From UBA2336 sp964404445 (GTDB lineage: Bacteria > Bacteroidota > Bacteroidia > Cytophagales > Cyclobacteriaceae): a DNA stretch of 64,000 bases. Both the position numbers and the translations under genes were made by a program. Below are positions 43,855-51,690 of this stretch, piece by piece (the stretch's first letter is position 1; each line of letters starts with the position of its first letter). Under the pieces are notes generated by a model. That model was not told the DNA's origin. It was given only the letters and a program-made list of their open reading frames with translations, and did no database searches. The stretch is from assembly GCA_964404445.1 (NCBI GenBank), contig CAYOJW010000002.1, forward strand, positions 310,001-374,000, given 5' to 3'.

Positions 43855-45057
43855 ATGCTTCAGGGCAAAAAAATAGTGCTGGGCATTACTGGCAGTATTG
43901 CTGCATACAAAGCCGCGTTGCTTACGCGAGCCCTGGTAAAAGCAAACGCTGAAGTAAAAGTGGTGATGACTGATTCCGCGAAAACATTCATCACCCCGCT
44001 TACCCTCGCTACACTTTCTAAACATCCGGTTTACGCAACCTTCGTTAACGATGAAAGCGGTGAATGGAACAATCACGTAGAACTTGGTTTGTGGGCCGAT
44101 GCCCTCGTTATCGCACCGGCCAGTGCCAATACCATCGCCAAAATGGCGAACGGGTCGTGCGATAACCTGTTGATGGCCGTTTACCTCTCGGCACGCTGCC
44201 CGGTATTTTTAGCGCCCGCCATGGATTTGGATATGCTGCAACATGGCGCAACACAAGCTAACCTGAAAACCGTTGCCGGTTTTGGCAACATCATCATTAA
44301 CCCAACGTACGGTGAATTAGCCAGCGGATTAATGGGCACAGGCCGCATGGCCGAGCCGGAAGAAATTACAGCCGTACTCGAAACACATTTCGGTAATCAT
44401 CAACCCCTACGGGGAAAAACCGCCTTGGTTACCGCAGGGCCTACACGCGAAGCCCTCGACCCTGTTCGGTTTATCAGCAACCATTCGAGCGGTAAAATGG
44501 GTTATGCCGTAGCCGAGGCATTGGCAAACGCAGGCGCGCAGGTTCACTTGATCAGCGGCCCCGTTATGCAACATACTACACATCCGAACGTTGTGGTTAA
44601 AAGTGTTCAATCTGCCGAAGATATGTATCAGGCCAGCCTTGCTATTTTTCCGTTGTGCGATATAGCCATAATGGCCGCAGCCGTTGCCGATTACAGACCT
44701 GCGGTACAGGCCGAACAAAAAATCAAAAAGAAAGACACCAACCTGACCCTCGAATTGGTTAAGACAACCGATATTGCCGCTGCGTTAGGGAAACAGAAAA
44801 AGCCCAATCAGCTAATCGTTGGTTTTGCGTTGGAAACCGAAAATGAAAAAGAGAACGCTATTAAAAAATTAGAAGCTAAGAATTTCGATTTGATTGTACT
44901 GAACTCGCTTAACGACACCGGTGCCGGTTTCGGGCACGACACCAATAAAATAACGTTAATCGACCGCCAGCAAACCGTACGCACATTAGAACTGAAAAGC
45001 AAAAAAGATGTTGCCCGCGATATTGTATCGGCCATACTTGAAAAACTTCATGCGTAA
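43855..45057 (+). CDS. coaBC: Bifunctional phosphopantothenoylcysteine decarboxylase/synthetase CoaBC
   Basis: Coenzyme A biosynthesis enzyme of 400 residues that condenses phosphopantothenate with cysteine and then decarboxylates it. The N-terminal flavoprotein CoaC domain has GITGSIAAYKA at 10-20, an active-site His in EWNNHVELGLWADALV and the PASANTIAKMANG FMN-binding motif. The CoaB synthetase domain begins near residue 185 (LVTAGPTREALDPVRFISNHSSGKMG) and includes the NDTGAGF and KK loop regions. The last 8 nt overlap the next gene. Confidence 0.95.
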   Translation: MLQGKKIVLGITGSIAAYKAALLTRALVKANAEVKVVMTDSAKTFITPLTLATLSKHPVYATFVNDESGEWNNHVELGLWADALVIAPASANTIAKMANGSCDNLLMAVYLSARCPVFLAPAMDLDMLQHGATQANLKTVAGFGNIIINPTYGELASGLMGTGRMAEPEEITAVLETHFGNHQPLRGKTALVTAGPTREALDPVRFISNHSSGKMGYAVAEALANAGAQVHLISGPVMQHTTHPNVVVKSVQSAEDMYQASLAIFPLCDIAIMAAAVADYRPAVQAEQKIKKKDTNLTLELVKTTDIAAALGKQKKPNQLIVGFALETENEKENAIKKLEAKNFDLIVLNSLNDTGAGFGHDTNKITLIDRQQTVRTLELKSKKDVARDIVSAILEKLHA

Positions 45058-45946
45058 GTGCTTCGTTATCATATTGCTCATTACAACAACAGCCGTTTCG
45101 GCACAAGAACTTAATGCGGTTGTTACCGTGAACGTAGGCCCTAAGGTTCAAACCACCGACCGCAACGTATTTCGCGACATGAAAACCGCCTTCCAACAGT
45201 TTTTAAATTCGCGTAAATGGACAAACGATGTTTATCAGCCGCACGAAAAAATTAATTGCAGCATCCTCATCAACATCAACGATATGCCCGCCATTGGCGT
45301 TTTTAGTGCATCGGTACAAATACAATCGGTACGGCCGGTATTTAACTCGAACTACACTACCCTGTTGTTAAACTTTGCCGACCGCGATTGGGAATTTGAA
45401 TACCTCGAATCGCAACCGCTTGAATACAACGACAACACCTATATCAATAACCTAACATCCATGCTGGCATTTTACGCCTACTTAGTTATTGGTATGGATT
45501 ACGATTCGTTCAGTGAGTTGGGCGGCACTCCGTATTTTCAAAAGGCATTGATGGTCGTAAACAATGCACAGTCGGCAAACCGGCCGGGCTGGCAATCGTT
45601 AGGCAGTAACCGTAACCGCTACTGGATTATCGAAAACCTGTTAAGCCCCCAAATGACTGATGTACGCAAAGCTATGTACAGTTACCATCGTTTGGGGCTT
45701 GATACGTTCGATAAAACGCCCGACAAAAGCCGACAGGTTATTCTGGCAGGTTTAAAGAACATTAAAAAAGCACGCGATGTTAATCCGTTAGCCATTCTGA
45801 TCATTTCGTTTTTCGATGCCAAGTCGAAAGAATTAGCCAACATTTTTTCGGACGGGCAGTTACCTGTAAGGCGCGAAGCGTACGATGTTATTACCGCTAT
45901 GGATCCTTCTAACCAAGCGGTTTACGGAAAAATTATTCAGAACTAA
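45050..45946 (+). CDS. DUF4835 family exported protein
   Basis: A 298-residue protein of the DUF4835 family, found next to coaBC and recN across Bacteroidota. The signal peptide ends at VSAQ (about residue 18). The mature protein opens ELNAVVTVNVGPKVQTTDRNVF and contains ADRDWEFEYLESQPLEYND and FYAYLVIGMDYDSFSELGG, both typical. Function unknown; the steady linkage suggests an envelope or DNA-metabolism link. The ATG at 45050 overlaps the coaBC stop by 8 nt; the frame upstream to 45008 lies within coaBC. Confidence 0.88.
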   Translation: MRKCFVIILLITTTAVSAQELNAVVTVNVGPKVQTTDRNVFRDMKTAFQQFLNSRKWTNDVYQPHEKINCSILININDMPAIGVFSASVQIQSVRPVFNSNYTTLLLNFADRDWEFEYLESQPLEYNDNTYINNLTSMLAFYAYLVIGMDYDSFSELGGTPYFQKALMVVNNAQSANRPGWQSLGSNRNRYWIIENLLSPQMTDVRKAMYSYHRLGLDTFDKTPDKSRQVILAGLKNIKKARDVNPLAILIISFFDAKSKELANIFSDGQLPVRREAYDVITAMDPSNQAVYGKIIQN

Positions 45947-45979
45947 CGGGATTCCCGAAATTCGTTAGTTTAGCGGTTA

Positions 45980-46204
45980 ATGGACAAACGATTACTCAGG
46001 CTGATCACCCTCGCGCAAATCCGGCAGCAACTTCCCGCATTTACCGGCAAAAAAATTAATATTGTATGCACGGACGATACCGTATGGTTTGTTAAGTTGC
46101 TCAGTGTTTCTGAAAACGAATTAGCCGTACAAAATATGCGTCTGCACAAACAAAGCATACCATTCTCATCCGTAAGTGAAATAATCATAGACCTCAGCCG
46201 CTGA
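45980..46204 (+). CDS. Small uncharacterised protein coupled to recN
   Basis: A 74-residue soluble protein with a beta-rich middle (KINIVCTDDTVWFVKLLSVSENELAVQNM), reminiscent of small SH3- or Sm-like barrels, but no family was recognised. Its TGA overlaps the ATG of recN by one base (TGATG), indicating translational coupling, so it is a real gene despite its size. Confidence 0.65.
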   Translation: MDKRLLRLITLAQIRQQLPAFTGKKINIVCTDDTVWFVKLLSVSENELAVQNMRLHKQSIPFSSVSEIIIDLSR

Positions 46205-47856
46205 TGTTGAAGCATCTTACCATAAAAAACTACGCCCTCATCCGCCATTTAGCGCTTGAGCCTTCGGCCGGGCTTAATGTTGTTACAGGCGAAACCGGTG
46301 CCGGTAAATCCATTATGTTAGGCGCCTTAGGATTGCTAAAAGGAAATCGTGCCGATACAAAAGTATTGTGGGATGAAAACGAAAAATGCATTACCGAAGG
46401 TGTATTTGAAATCGGTTCGTACAAACTGAAAAGTTTTTTTAAAACCGAAGACTTAGACTATGAAGACACTACGGTAATCCGCAGAGAGATCAGCCCCGGA
46501 GGCAAATCACGCGCCTTCATCAACGACACGCCCGTTACGTTAGACGTGATGAAAAAATTAGGGAACCTTTTGTTCGATGTACACTCGCAACACGAAACAC
46601 TTCAACTTGGCAACCAGGCTTTTCAATTAAAACTGATTGACGCTTACGCGAACAACCAAACCCTTACCGAACAGTATGCCACGGCTTGGAAAACGTTTCT
46701 TCAAGCTAAAAAAGAATACGATACACTCGTAAACGAAGCCGATACGTTGCGACAGGAAGCCGAGTATATCAACTTTCAGTTAGATGAACTCGTCAAAGCC
46801 GATTTTGAAACAGGCGAACAGGAAAAAATCGAGTCCGAGCTTAAAATCATGGAGCATGCCGAAGACATTACCAGCCGGTTGAGCGCCCTGTTGAATGTTT
46901 TGGGTCAATCGGAATACGCTGCACGCAACTCATTATCAGAAGCACGTTCGCATCTGAACGTTATTGCCGGCTACGCCAAGCAATACGATTCATTAAAACA
47001 ACGCTTGGAAAGTGTAGTAATTGAGTTAGATGATATTATTGCAGAGGTTGAGCGCGAGCAGGAACTGGTAGAGTTTGACCCTCAGCGTGCCGAATTTTTA
47101 AAAGAACGTGTTAACCTGTTATACCGTTTGCTGAAAAAACACCGCAGCGCGAATATTGATGAGTTGCTTTTGTTTCAGGAAGAACTGCAACGCAAAGCCA
47201 ACATCACCTCAAACCTTGATGAGGCATTGGCCGAAGCCGAAAAGCATTACAAAGATAAACGGAAAGCACTGCACGATAATGCCAAAAAACTAAGTACATC
47301 GCGCAAAAAAACATTCGAGCCGTTAATGAAAGAGCTAACCCGGTTGTTGAAAATGCTGGGGATAAGCGATGCTACATTGCGGGTAGATCACCAGGAGGTA
47401 GAGCCCGCTTCGAGCGGAGCGGATGCCATCGAAATTCTATTCAGCGCCAATAAAGGCATTACGCCACGGCCGTTGGCACACGTAGCATCGGGCGGTGAAT
47501 TTTCGCGCCTGATGTTTTGCATTAAATATGTAATGGCCGAAAAAACAGCCATGCCTACGTTGGTGCTTGACGAAATCGACACCGGGGTTTCCGGTGAAAT
47601 TGCCATACAGTTAGGCGAGTTGATGAAACACATGGCCGAACACCACCAACTCATTACCATTACACACCTTCCGCAAATTGCGGCCAAAGGCGAAACGCAT
47701 TATTTTGTTTATAAAGACAACTCCAACAAAAAAACCGTCAGCAACATTAAAACCCTGAATCAAACCGAACGCATCGAAGAAATTGCCAAGATGATCGGGG
47801 GCGATAAACCCTCGAAAACAGCGCTTGAAAGTGCAAAAGAACTGATTGGGGGTTAA
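46204..47856 (+). CDS. recN: DNA repair protein RecN
   Basis: SMC-like ATPase for double-strand break repair, 550 residues. The N-terminal ATPase half has Walker A GETGAGKS at 29-36. A long coiled coil fills the middle (about 160-370). The C-terminal half has the ABC signature ASGGEFSRLMF followed by Walker B LVLDEIDTGVSG and the H-loop TITHLPQIAA. It is the last gene of the envelope/housekeeping cluster. Confidence 0.95.
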   Translation: MLKHLTIKNYALIRHLALEPSAGLNVVTGETGAGKSIMLGALGLLKGNRADTKVLWDENEKCITEGVFEIGSYKLKSFFKTEDLDYEDTTVIRREISPGGKSRAFINDTPVTLDVMKKLGNLLFDVHSQHETLQLGNQAFQLKLIDAYANNQTLTEQYATAWKTFLQAKKEYDTLVNEADTLRQEAEYINFQLDELVKADFETGEQEKIESELKIMEHAEDITSRLSALLNVLGQSEYAARNSLSEARSHLNVIAGYAKQYDSLKQRLESVVIELDDIIAEVEREQELVEFDPQRAEFLKERVNLLYRLLKKHRSANIDELLLFQEELQRKANITSNLDEALAEAEKHYKDKRKALHDNAKKLSTSRKKTFEPLMKELTRLLKMLGISDATLRVDHQEVEPASSGADAIEILFSANKGITPRPLAHVASGGEFSRLMFCIKYVMAEKTAMPTLVLDEIDTGVSGEIAIQLGELMKHMAEHHQLITITHLPQIAAKGETHYFVYKDNSNKKTVSNIKTLNQTERIEEIAKMIGGDKPSKTALESAKELIGG

Positions 47857-47866
47857 CGGCTCCCGG

Positions 47867-48265
47867 CTATCCAGCCTGAACCTTCTTTTTCAGATTATTG
47901 CACAACACAAAAACTCCAATAACCAAAAACGGTATCGTTGAAAGTAAGATTTTTGTATTCAACGAAATCAGTCCGATCAAAAACAAAAAGAGCATCAGCA
48001 CACTCAGGCTGCCTAACCCGATAAGGGTTAACCTGCGCGAAGGTTTTTTCTGAAAAACCGTTACGAGCAACAGCACCAATCCGCCTAACGGGATAATGAT
48101 GAAAGGGTGCAGAAAAGCCCCCGGGTCATCGCCTGCGTTGCGGATAATCGCGGCAGCGGCCTGATAAATAAACGAGCTGTTCCCTCCGCCCCATTCCATA
48201 TAACCAAACTGAAATGTAACGATCAACAACAGGTTAAGGATTCGTTTCTTCGTTGTACTTTCCAT
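47867..48265 (-). CDS. Hypothetical four-helix membrane protein
   Basis: A 132-residue membrane protein from the Met at 48265; the longer frame to 48298 overlaps the recQ stop. Predicted helices lie at about 8-24, 48-66, 76-98 and 100-118, with a C-terminal KKK patch. It starts 5 nt after recQ on the same strand and so is probably in its operon. No family recognised. Confidence 0.65.
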   Translation of the reverse strand: MESTTKKRILNLLLIVTFQFGYMEWGGGNSSFIYQAAAAIIRNAGDDPGAFLHPFIIIPLGGLVLLLVTVFQKKPSRRLTLIGLGSLSVLMLFLFLIGLISLNTKILLSTIPFLVIGVFVLCNNLKKKVQAG

Positions 48266-48270
48266 ACAGA

Positions 48271-50184
48271 TTACCGTTTCACAATCTTCAATCGCCAAAC
48301 GCTGTCGTATTCAATCTCACCTTCGTCCACCATATCGCGGATGATGTCCACAAACAATTCTGTATCGGCTGGTGAAATGCGTTTTTCCAATTCTTCGATA
48401 GTATAGTGTTTTGTTTTAAGCAAGGTTATAATTTCGGTGCGCAGCGATTTGGTTTCCGCGAAATTCTCTTTTTTCCGTTTGCCAATGCACACATCACATT
48501 TGCCGCATTCGTGGTGCGTTTCTTCACCAAAATATTCCTGAATCAACTGCATTCGGCACCGGTGCGTAGCGGTTACAAAATCGGCCATCGCTTTCATTTT
48601 TGAAATGGCGAGGTCTTTACGTTCTTCCAAACGTTTGATGTTCAACGGTAGTTTGGTCGCGTCTTGCCGGGGCAACACAAACATAATTTGTGGTTTATCT
48701 TTCGCGGGTTTATACACCACTACGTTGAGTTGGTGCAAAAGCTTTAACATACCGATGAGTCCCTGCACGGGCATTTTCAATGCGTTGGCTACGTACGCCT
48801 CTGATATTTTCGTGAAATCGGTATGCAACTGCCCTCCGTACAACCGTAACAGCATTTTAATAAGCGGATCAAATTGTGCATTCGCAACCTGAAACACGTA
48901 CAACCGTGTACGATCCATAGGAATAAACAAGGCCGAAGGACTATAAAAGCTTTCGCTGAATTCGATGAACCCCTCGGCTTCCAGCTTACGAAGCGCATTA
49001 AAGGTTTCGCCCACTTGCAACGAAAACCGATCACAAAATCCGTGAAGGTCAAAATCAAAACTTTCACCTTCACCGCTGCCTAACGCTAACTGATAAAAGT
49101 TGGCAAGACATTGATACACATTTTTCAAAACCTGTACAGGAGGATGCTCCTGCAACACTTTTGTTTCGAGTGTAGATACATCGGCCGGATGATAAATCAC
49201 CACGGCATACGCACGCTGTCCATCGCGCCCCGCACGACCGGCCTCCTGATAATACGATTCGAGATTCTCGGGCAAATCGAGGTGTGCCACAATACGCACA
49301 TCGGGCTTGTCGATGCCCATACCAAACGCATTGGTAGCGACCATTACCCGTTTTTTATTTTTTATCCATTCTTCCTGGTGAGCCGTGCGCTGGTCGAACG
49401 TTAAACCTGCATGGTAATACGTGGCGCTGATGCCTTTCTTTTCAAGCACCGTGGCCAGCTCGTGCGTTCCTTTACGCGAACGGGCATAAATAATAACCGG
49501 CCCTTTTACTTTTTGCAGCACATCCAACAGCTTACTGTCTTTGTTTTCTGTTTTGCGCACCACAAACGAAAGGTTATCGCGGGCGAAGGTGCGCTGAAAC
49601 ACCTGATAGTCTTTCGCAAATTTTAATTGTTTAACAATATCATCTTTCACTAACGGAGTGGCCGATGCCGTGAGGGCTATGATACGCACTTCCGGAAGTA
49701 AATCGCGCAAAGCGACAATTTGAAGATATGCCGGACGGAAATCATATCCCCACTGCGAGATGCAATGCGCTTCGTCAACGGCAATTAATGAAACACGCAT
49801 TTGCTTAACCCGTTCGATAAACATATCGGTATGCAAACGTTCGGGCGACACGTACAAAAATTTTACATCGCCATGAATGCAGTTATTCAAATACAGGTCG
49901 ATTTCGTACCGCGACAATGCCGAGTGTACCGCCACGGCATGGATGCCTTTGCTTTTCAGGTTTTCAACCTGATCTTTCATCAGGGCGATCAGGGGCGAAA
50001 TTACTATACACAAACCTTCAAGCTGCAAAGCCGGTACCTGAAAGCATACCGATTTACCGCCACCCGTTGGCAACAGGGCGAGCGTATCGTTACCGGCCAA
50101 AACTGATTCGATAATTTCGTGCTGCAATGCCCGGAACTGCGTGTGGTTCCAGTATTTTTTTAATATGGTGAGTGAGTTGTCCAA
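48271..50184 (-). CDS. recQ: ATP-dependent DNA helicase RecQ
   Basis: Superfamily 2 helicase, 637 residues. Walker A LLPTGGGKS (about residue 37 on), DEAH box AVDEAHCISQWGYDF, helicase C domain with motif VI QEAGRAGRDGQ, and the RecQ zinc-binding domain (CRMQLIQEYFGEETHHECGKCDVC). No HRDC domain is obvious at the C-terminus; the end is a short winged-helix-like segment. It resolves recombination intermediates. Confidence 0.93.
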   Translation of the reverse strand: MDNSLTILKKYWNHTQFRALQHEIIESVLAGNDTLALLPTGGGKSVCFQVPALQLEGLCIVISPLIALMKDQVENLKSKGIHAVAVHSALSRYEIDLYLNNCIHGDVKFLYVSPERLHTDMFIERVKQMRVSLIAVDEAHCISQWGYDFRPAYLQIVALRDLLPEVRIIALTASATPLVKDDIVKQLKFAKDYQVFQRTFARDNLSFVVRKTENKDSKLLDVLQKVKGPVIIYARSRKGTHELATVLEKKGISATYYHAGLTFDQRTAHQEEWIKNKKRVMVATNAFGMGIDKPDVRIVAHLDLPENLESYYQEAGRAGRDGQRAYAVVIYHPADVSTLETKVLQEHPPVQVLKNVYQCLANFYQLALGSGEGESFDFDLHGFCDRFSLQVGETFNALRKLEAEGFIEFSESFYSPSALFIPMDRTRLYVFQVANAQFDPLIKMLLRLYGGQLHTDFTKISEAYVANALKMPVQGLIGMLKLLHQLNVVVYKPAKDKPQIMFVLPRQDATKLPLNIKRLEERKDLAISKMKAMADFVTATHRCRMQLIQEYFGEETHHECGKCDVCIGKRKKENFAETKSLRTEIITLLKTKHYTIEELEKRISPADTELFVDIIRDMVDEGEIEYDSVWRLKIVKR

Positions 50185-50247
50185 CGATGATCAATATAAA
50201 TTGAAAGATTGACAAATTTTGTGGCAGGCTACGCAATTACCCAATAG

Positions 50248-50566
50248 CTATTCTAATTTTCCGATAGCTGTTGTATCTCTGCCCGTGTGAATGATTTCTA
50301 CTATCCTCACTTCTTTTGCAGGCTCGTTGATCCGATAGATGATCTTGTAACTCCATTGTGTTACCGACCTGTATTCCTTCCCTTTTTGTTCAAGATAAAC
50401 TTCTGCTGAAAAGCGATAGGGCATACTTTGTTAGACTTGCCGTTAAATCCAAAATACCTGTTGCCACTTTTTCTGCTGCGGAAGGATATTCTTCCTTAAT
50501 ATAAAGTGTTATTCCTTTTAACGACTCACGCGCACGTGTGTCCCAAATAACACGGTATTGAGTCAT
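50248..50566 (-). pseudogene. ParE/RelE-type toxin gene with a one-base frameshift
   Basis: The reading frame from the ATG at 50566 runs as a ParE/RelE-family toxin (MTQYRVIWDTRARESLKGI, then YIKEEYPSAAEKVATGI and LTASLTK) and then falls out of frame, stopping at 50390. The missing C-terminal half (MPYRFSAEVYLEQKG, YRSVTQWSYKIIYRI, VRIVEIIHTGRD) continues in the next frame to the stop at 50248-50250. Removing one base, the A at plus-strand position 50425, restores a 105-residue protein of the usual family length. The start overlaps the antitoxin stop by one base (TGATG). The gene is a classical TA second cistron, but as read it is broken. Confidence 0.75.
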
Positions 50567-50808
50567 CACCAGTTTTTAGCTTCTTTTTCTAATTCTTCCT
50601 GCGTGATAAACTCTCCATTGTCCATACGTTTTTCGGCTGCCGCTATACGCTTTATCAATTGCTCCCGTGTAATGGGGTTTCCGTTTACGGCATACCCTAC
50701 CACCGGGTTATCCCGTTTCAACAACTGTTTGATCTGTTCGATAACCTGTACATCCTGAATTTTCGTCAATTCCTCAATCAGCAATAGTTTTTCAGTTTGT
50801 ATGTCCAT
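50566..50808 (-). CDS. Antitoxin of a RelE/ParE-type toxin-antitoxin pair
   Basis: An 80-residue protein from the Met at 50808 (MDIQTEKLLLIEELTKIQD), with helical N-terminal region and a toxin-neutralising C-terminal part (NPITREQLIKRIAAAEKRMD...FITQEELEKEAKNW) of the small Bacteroidota antitoxin type. The frame is open further to 50967, but that is out of family. It is intact and cotranscribed with the frameshifted toxin gene downstream. Its promoter is at 50833-50862. As an orphan antitoxin it could still autoregulate. Confidence 0.75.
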   Translation of the reverse strand: MDIQTEKLLLIEELTKIQDVQVIEQIKQLLKRDNPVVGYAVNGNPITREQLIKRIAAAEKRMDNGEFITQEELEKEAKNW

Positions 50809-50832
50809 AGAATGCTGTTTTTGTAACCATGT

Positions 50833-50862
50833 CAAAGATAGCAAAATCAACTGAAATGCAAC
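50833..50862 (-). promoter_or_regulatory. Promoter of the toxin-antitoxin operon
   Basis: The minus strand reads GTTG (50862-50859), an 18-nt spacer and TATCTTTG (50840-50833). This matches the Bacteroidota consensus well and lies 25 nt upstream of the antitoxin start. Confidence 0.55.
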
Positions 50863-50915
50863 ATCAAGATTGCTGCGCAGGCTCCCGACAAAACAAAAAA
50901 CTACCCATCTTAAAA

Positions 50916-51689
50916 CTACCAGCTCAACTTTTCTTTGTTCAGGAAGGCTGCAATGCCCCGTTGGCAATCGGTAGTGGCTCGGGCGTGTGCATTCATTTCT
51001 GCGGCATACGACAGCGCGTCTTCTACCGGCTTTGAAGGCACAACGGCAATCATCTGCTTGGTTAGTTTCATTGACTCGGCCGAGTTTGAATCGATCAGTT
51101 TTTTGGCAAGCTGATCGACTGTATCCTCCAACGTTTTGTTTTCGGTTACCTGGTTAATCAACCCCATCTGCAATACCTGTTCGGCCGAAAACAGATCGCC
51201 ACTCAACAACATAGCTTTCGCTCTGCCCTCGCCTATCTTACGCAATAAAAACACCATCACGATAGCGGGTATAAACCCGATGCGCACTTCGGTATAACCG
51301 AACTTTGCAGTTGGCACGCTTACAACAAAATCGCATACAGTGGCTAAGCCGCAACCACCAGCAATGGCATGGCCGTGTACCTGCGCGATAACTACTTTAG
51401 GATGTGTGTGAATTTTCTGAAACAATTCTTTCAGATGATTAGAGTCCTGCAAATTTTCTTCGAACGAAAATTTTTGGAGTTGCTGCAAATACTCAAGATC
51501 GGCACCGGCACAAAAAACTTCACCGGTTGCTTTTAACACAATCACTTTTGCGCTGGCATCTTCAGCCGCACGATCAAACGCCTGCTTTAACGCTGTTACC
51601 ATCTGGTGATTCAGCGCATTGCGTTTCTCGGGGCGGTTAAGCGTAATATACGCCACACGGTTTTTTACGGTATAGTCAATCTCATTCAT
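50916..51689 (-). CDS. Enoyl-CoA hydratase/isomerase family protein
   Basis: A crotonase-fold enzyme of 257 residues. The oxyanion-hole segments KATGEVFCAGADLEYL (about 57-72) and HGHAIAGGCGLATVCDFV (about 105-122) and the catalytic-type FGYTEVRIGFIP are present; the Glu in TEV fits methylglutaconyl-CoA hydratase/enoyl-CoA hydratase subgroups. Its substrate is uncertain: leucine or fatty acid degradation. The start is the ATG at 51689, one base after the comEC stop; a longer frame to 51761 overlaps comEC. It is thus in one operon with comEC. Confidence 0.88.
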   Translation of the reverse strand: MNEIDYTVKNRVAYITLNRPEKRNALNHQMVTALKQAFDRAAEDASAKVIVLKATGEVFCAGADLEYLQQLQKFSFEENLQDSNHLKELFQKIHTHPKVVIAQVHGHAIAGGCGLATVCDFVVSVPTAKFGYTEVRIGFIPAIVMVFLLRKIGEGRAKAMLLSGDLFSAEQVLQMGLINQVTENKTLEDTVDQLAKKLIDSNSAESMKLTKQMIAVVPSKPVEDALSYAAEMNAHARATTDCQRGIAAFLNKEKLSW

Positions 51690-51690
51690 A

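Noticed and set aside
50390..50566. Truncated 58-residue toxin as a complete gene
   Set aside because: The conserved C-terminal half follows in the next frame, so the short frame is a product of the frameshift.
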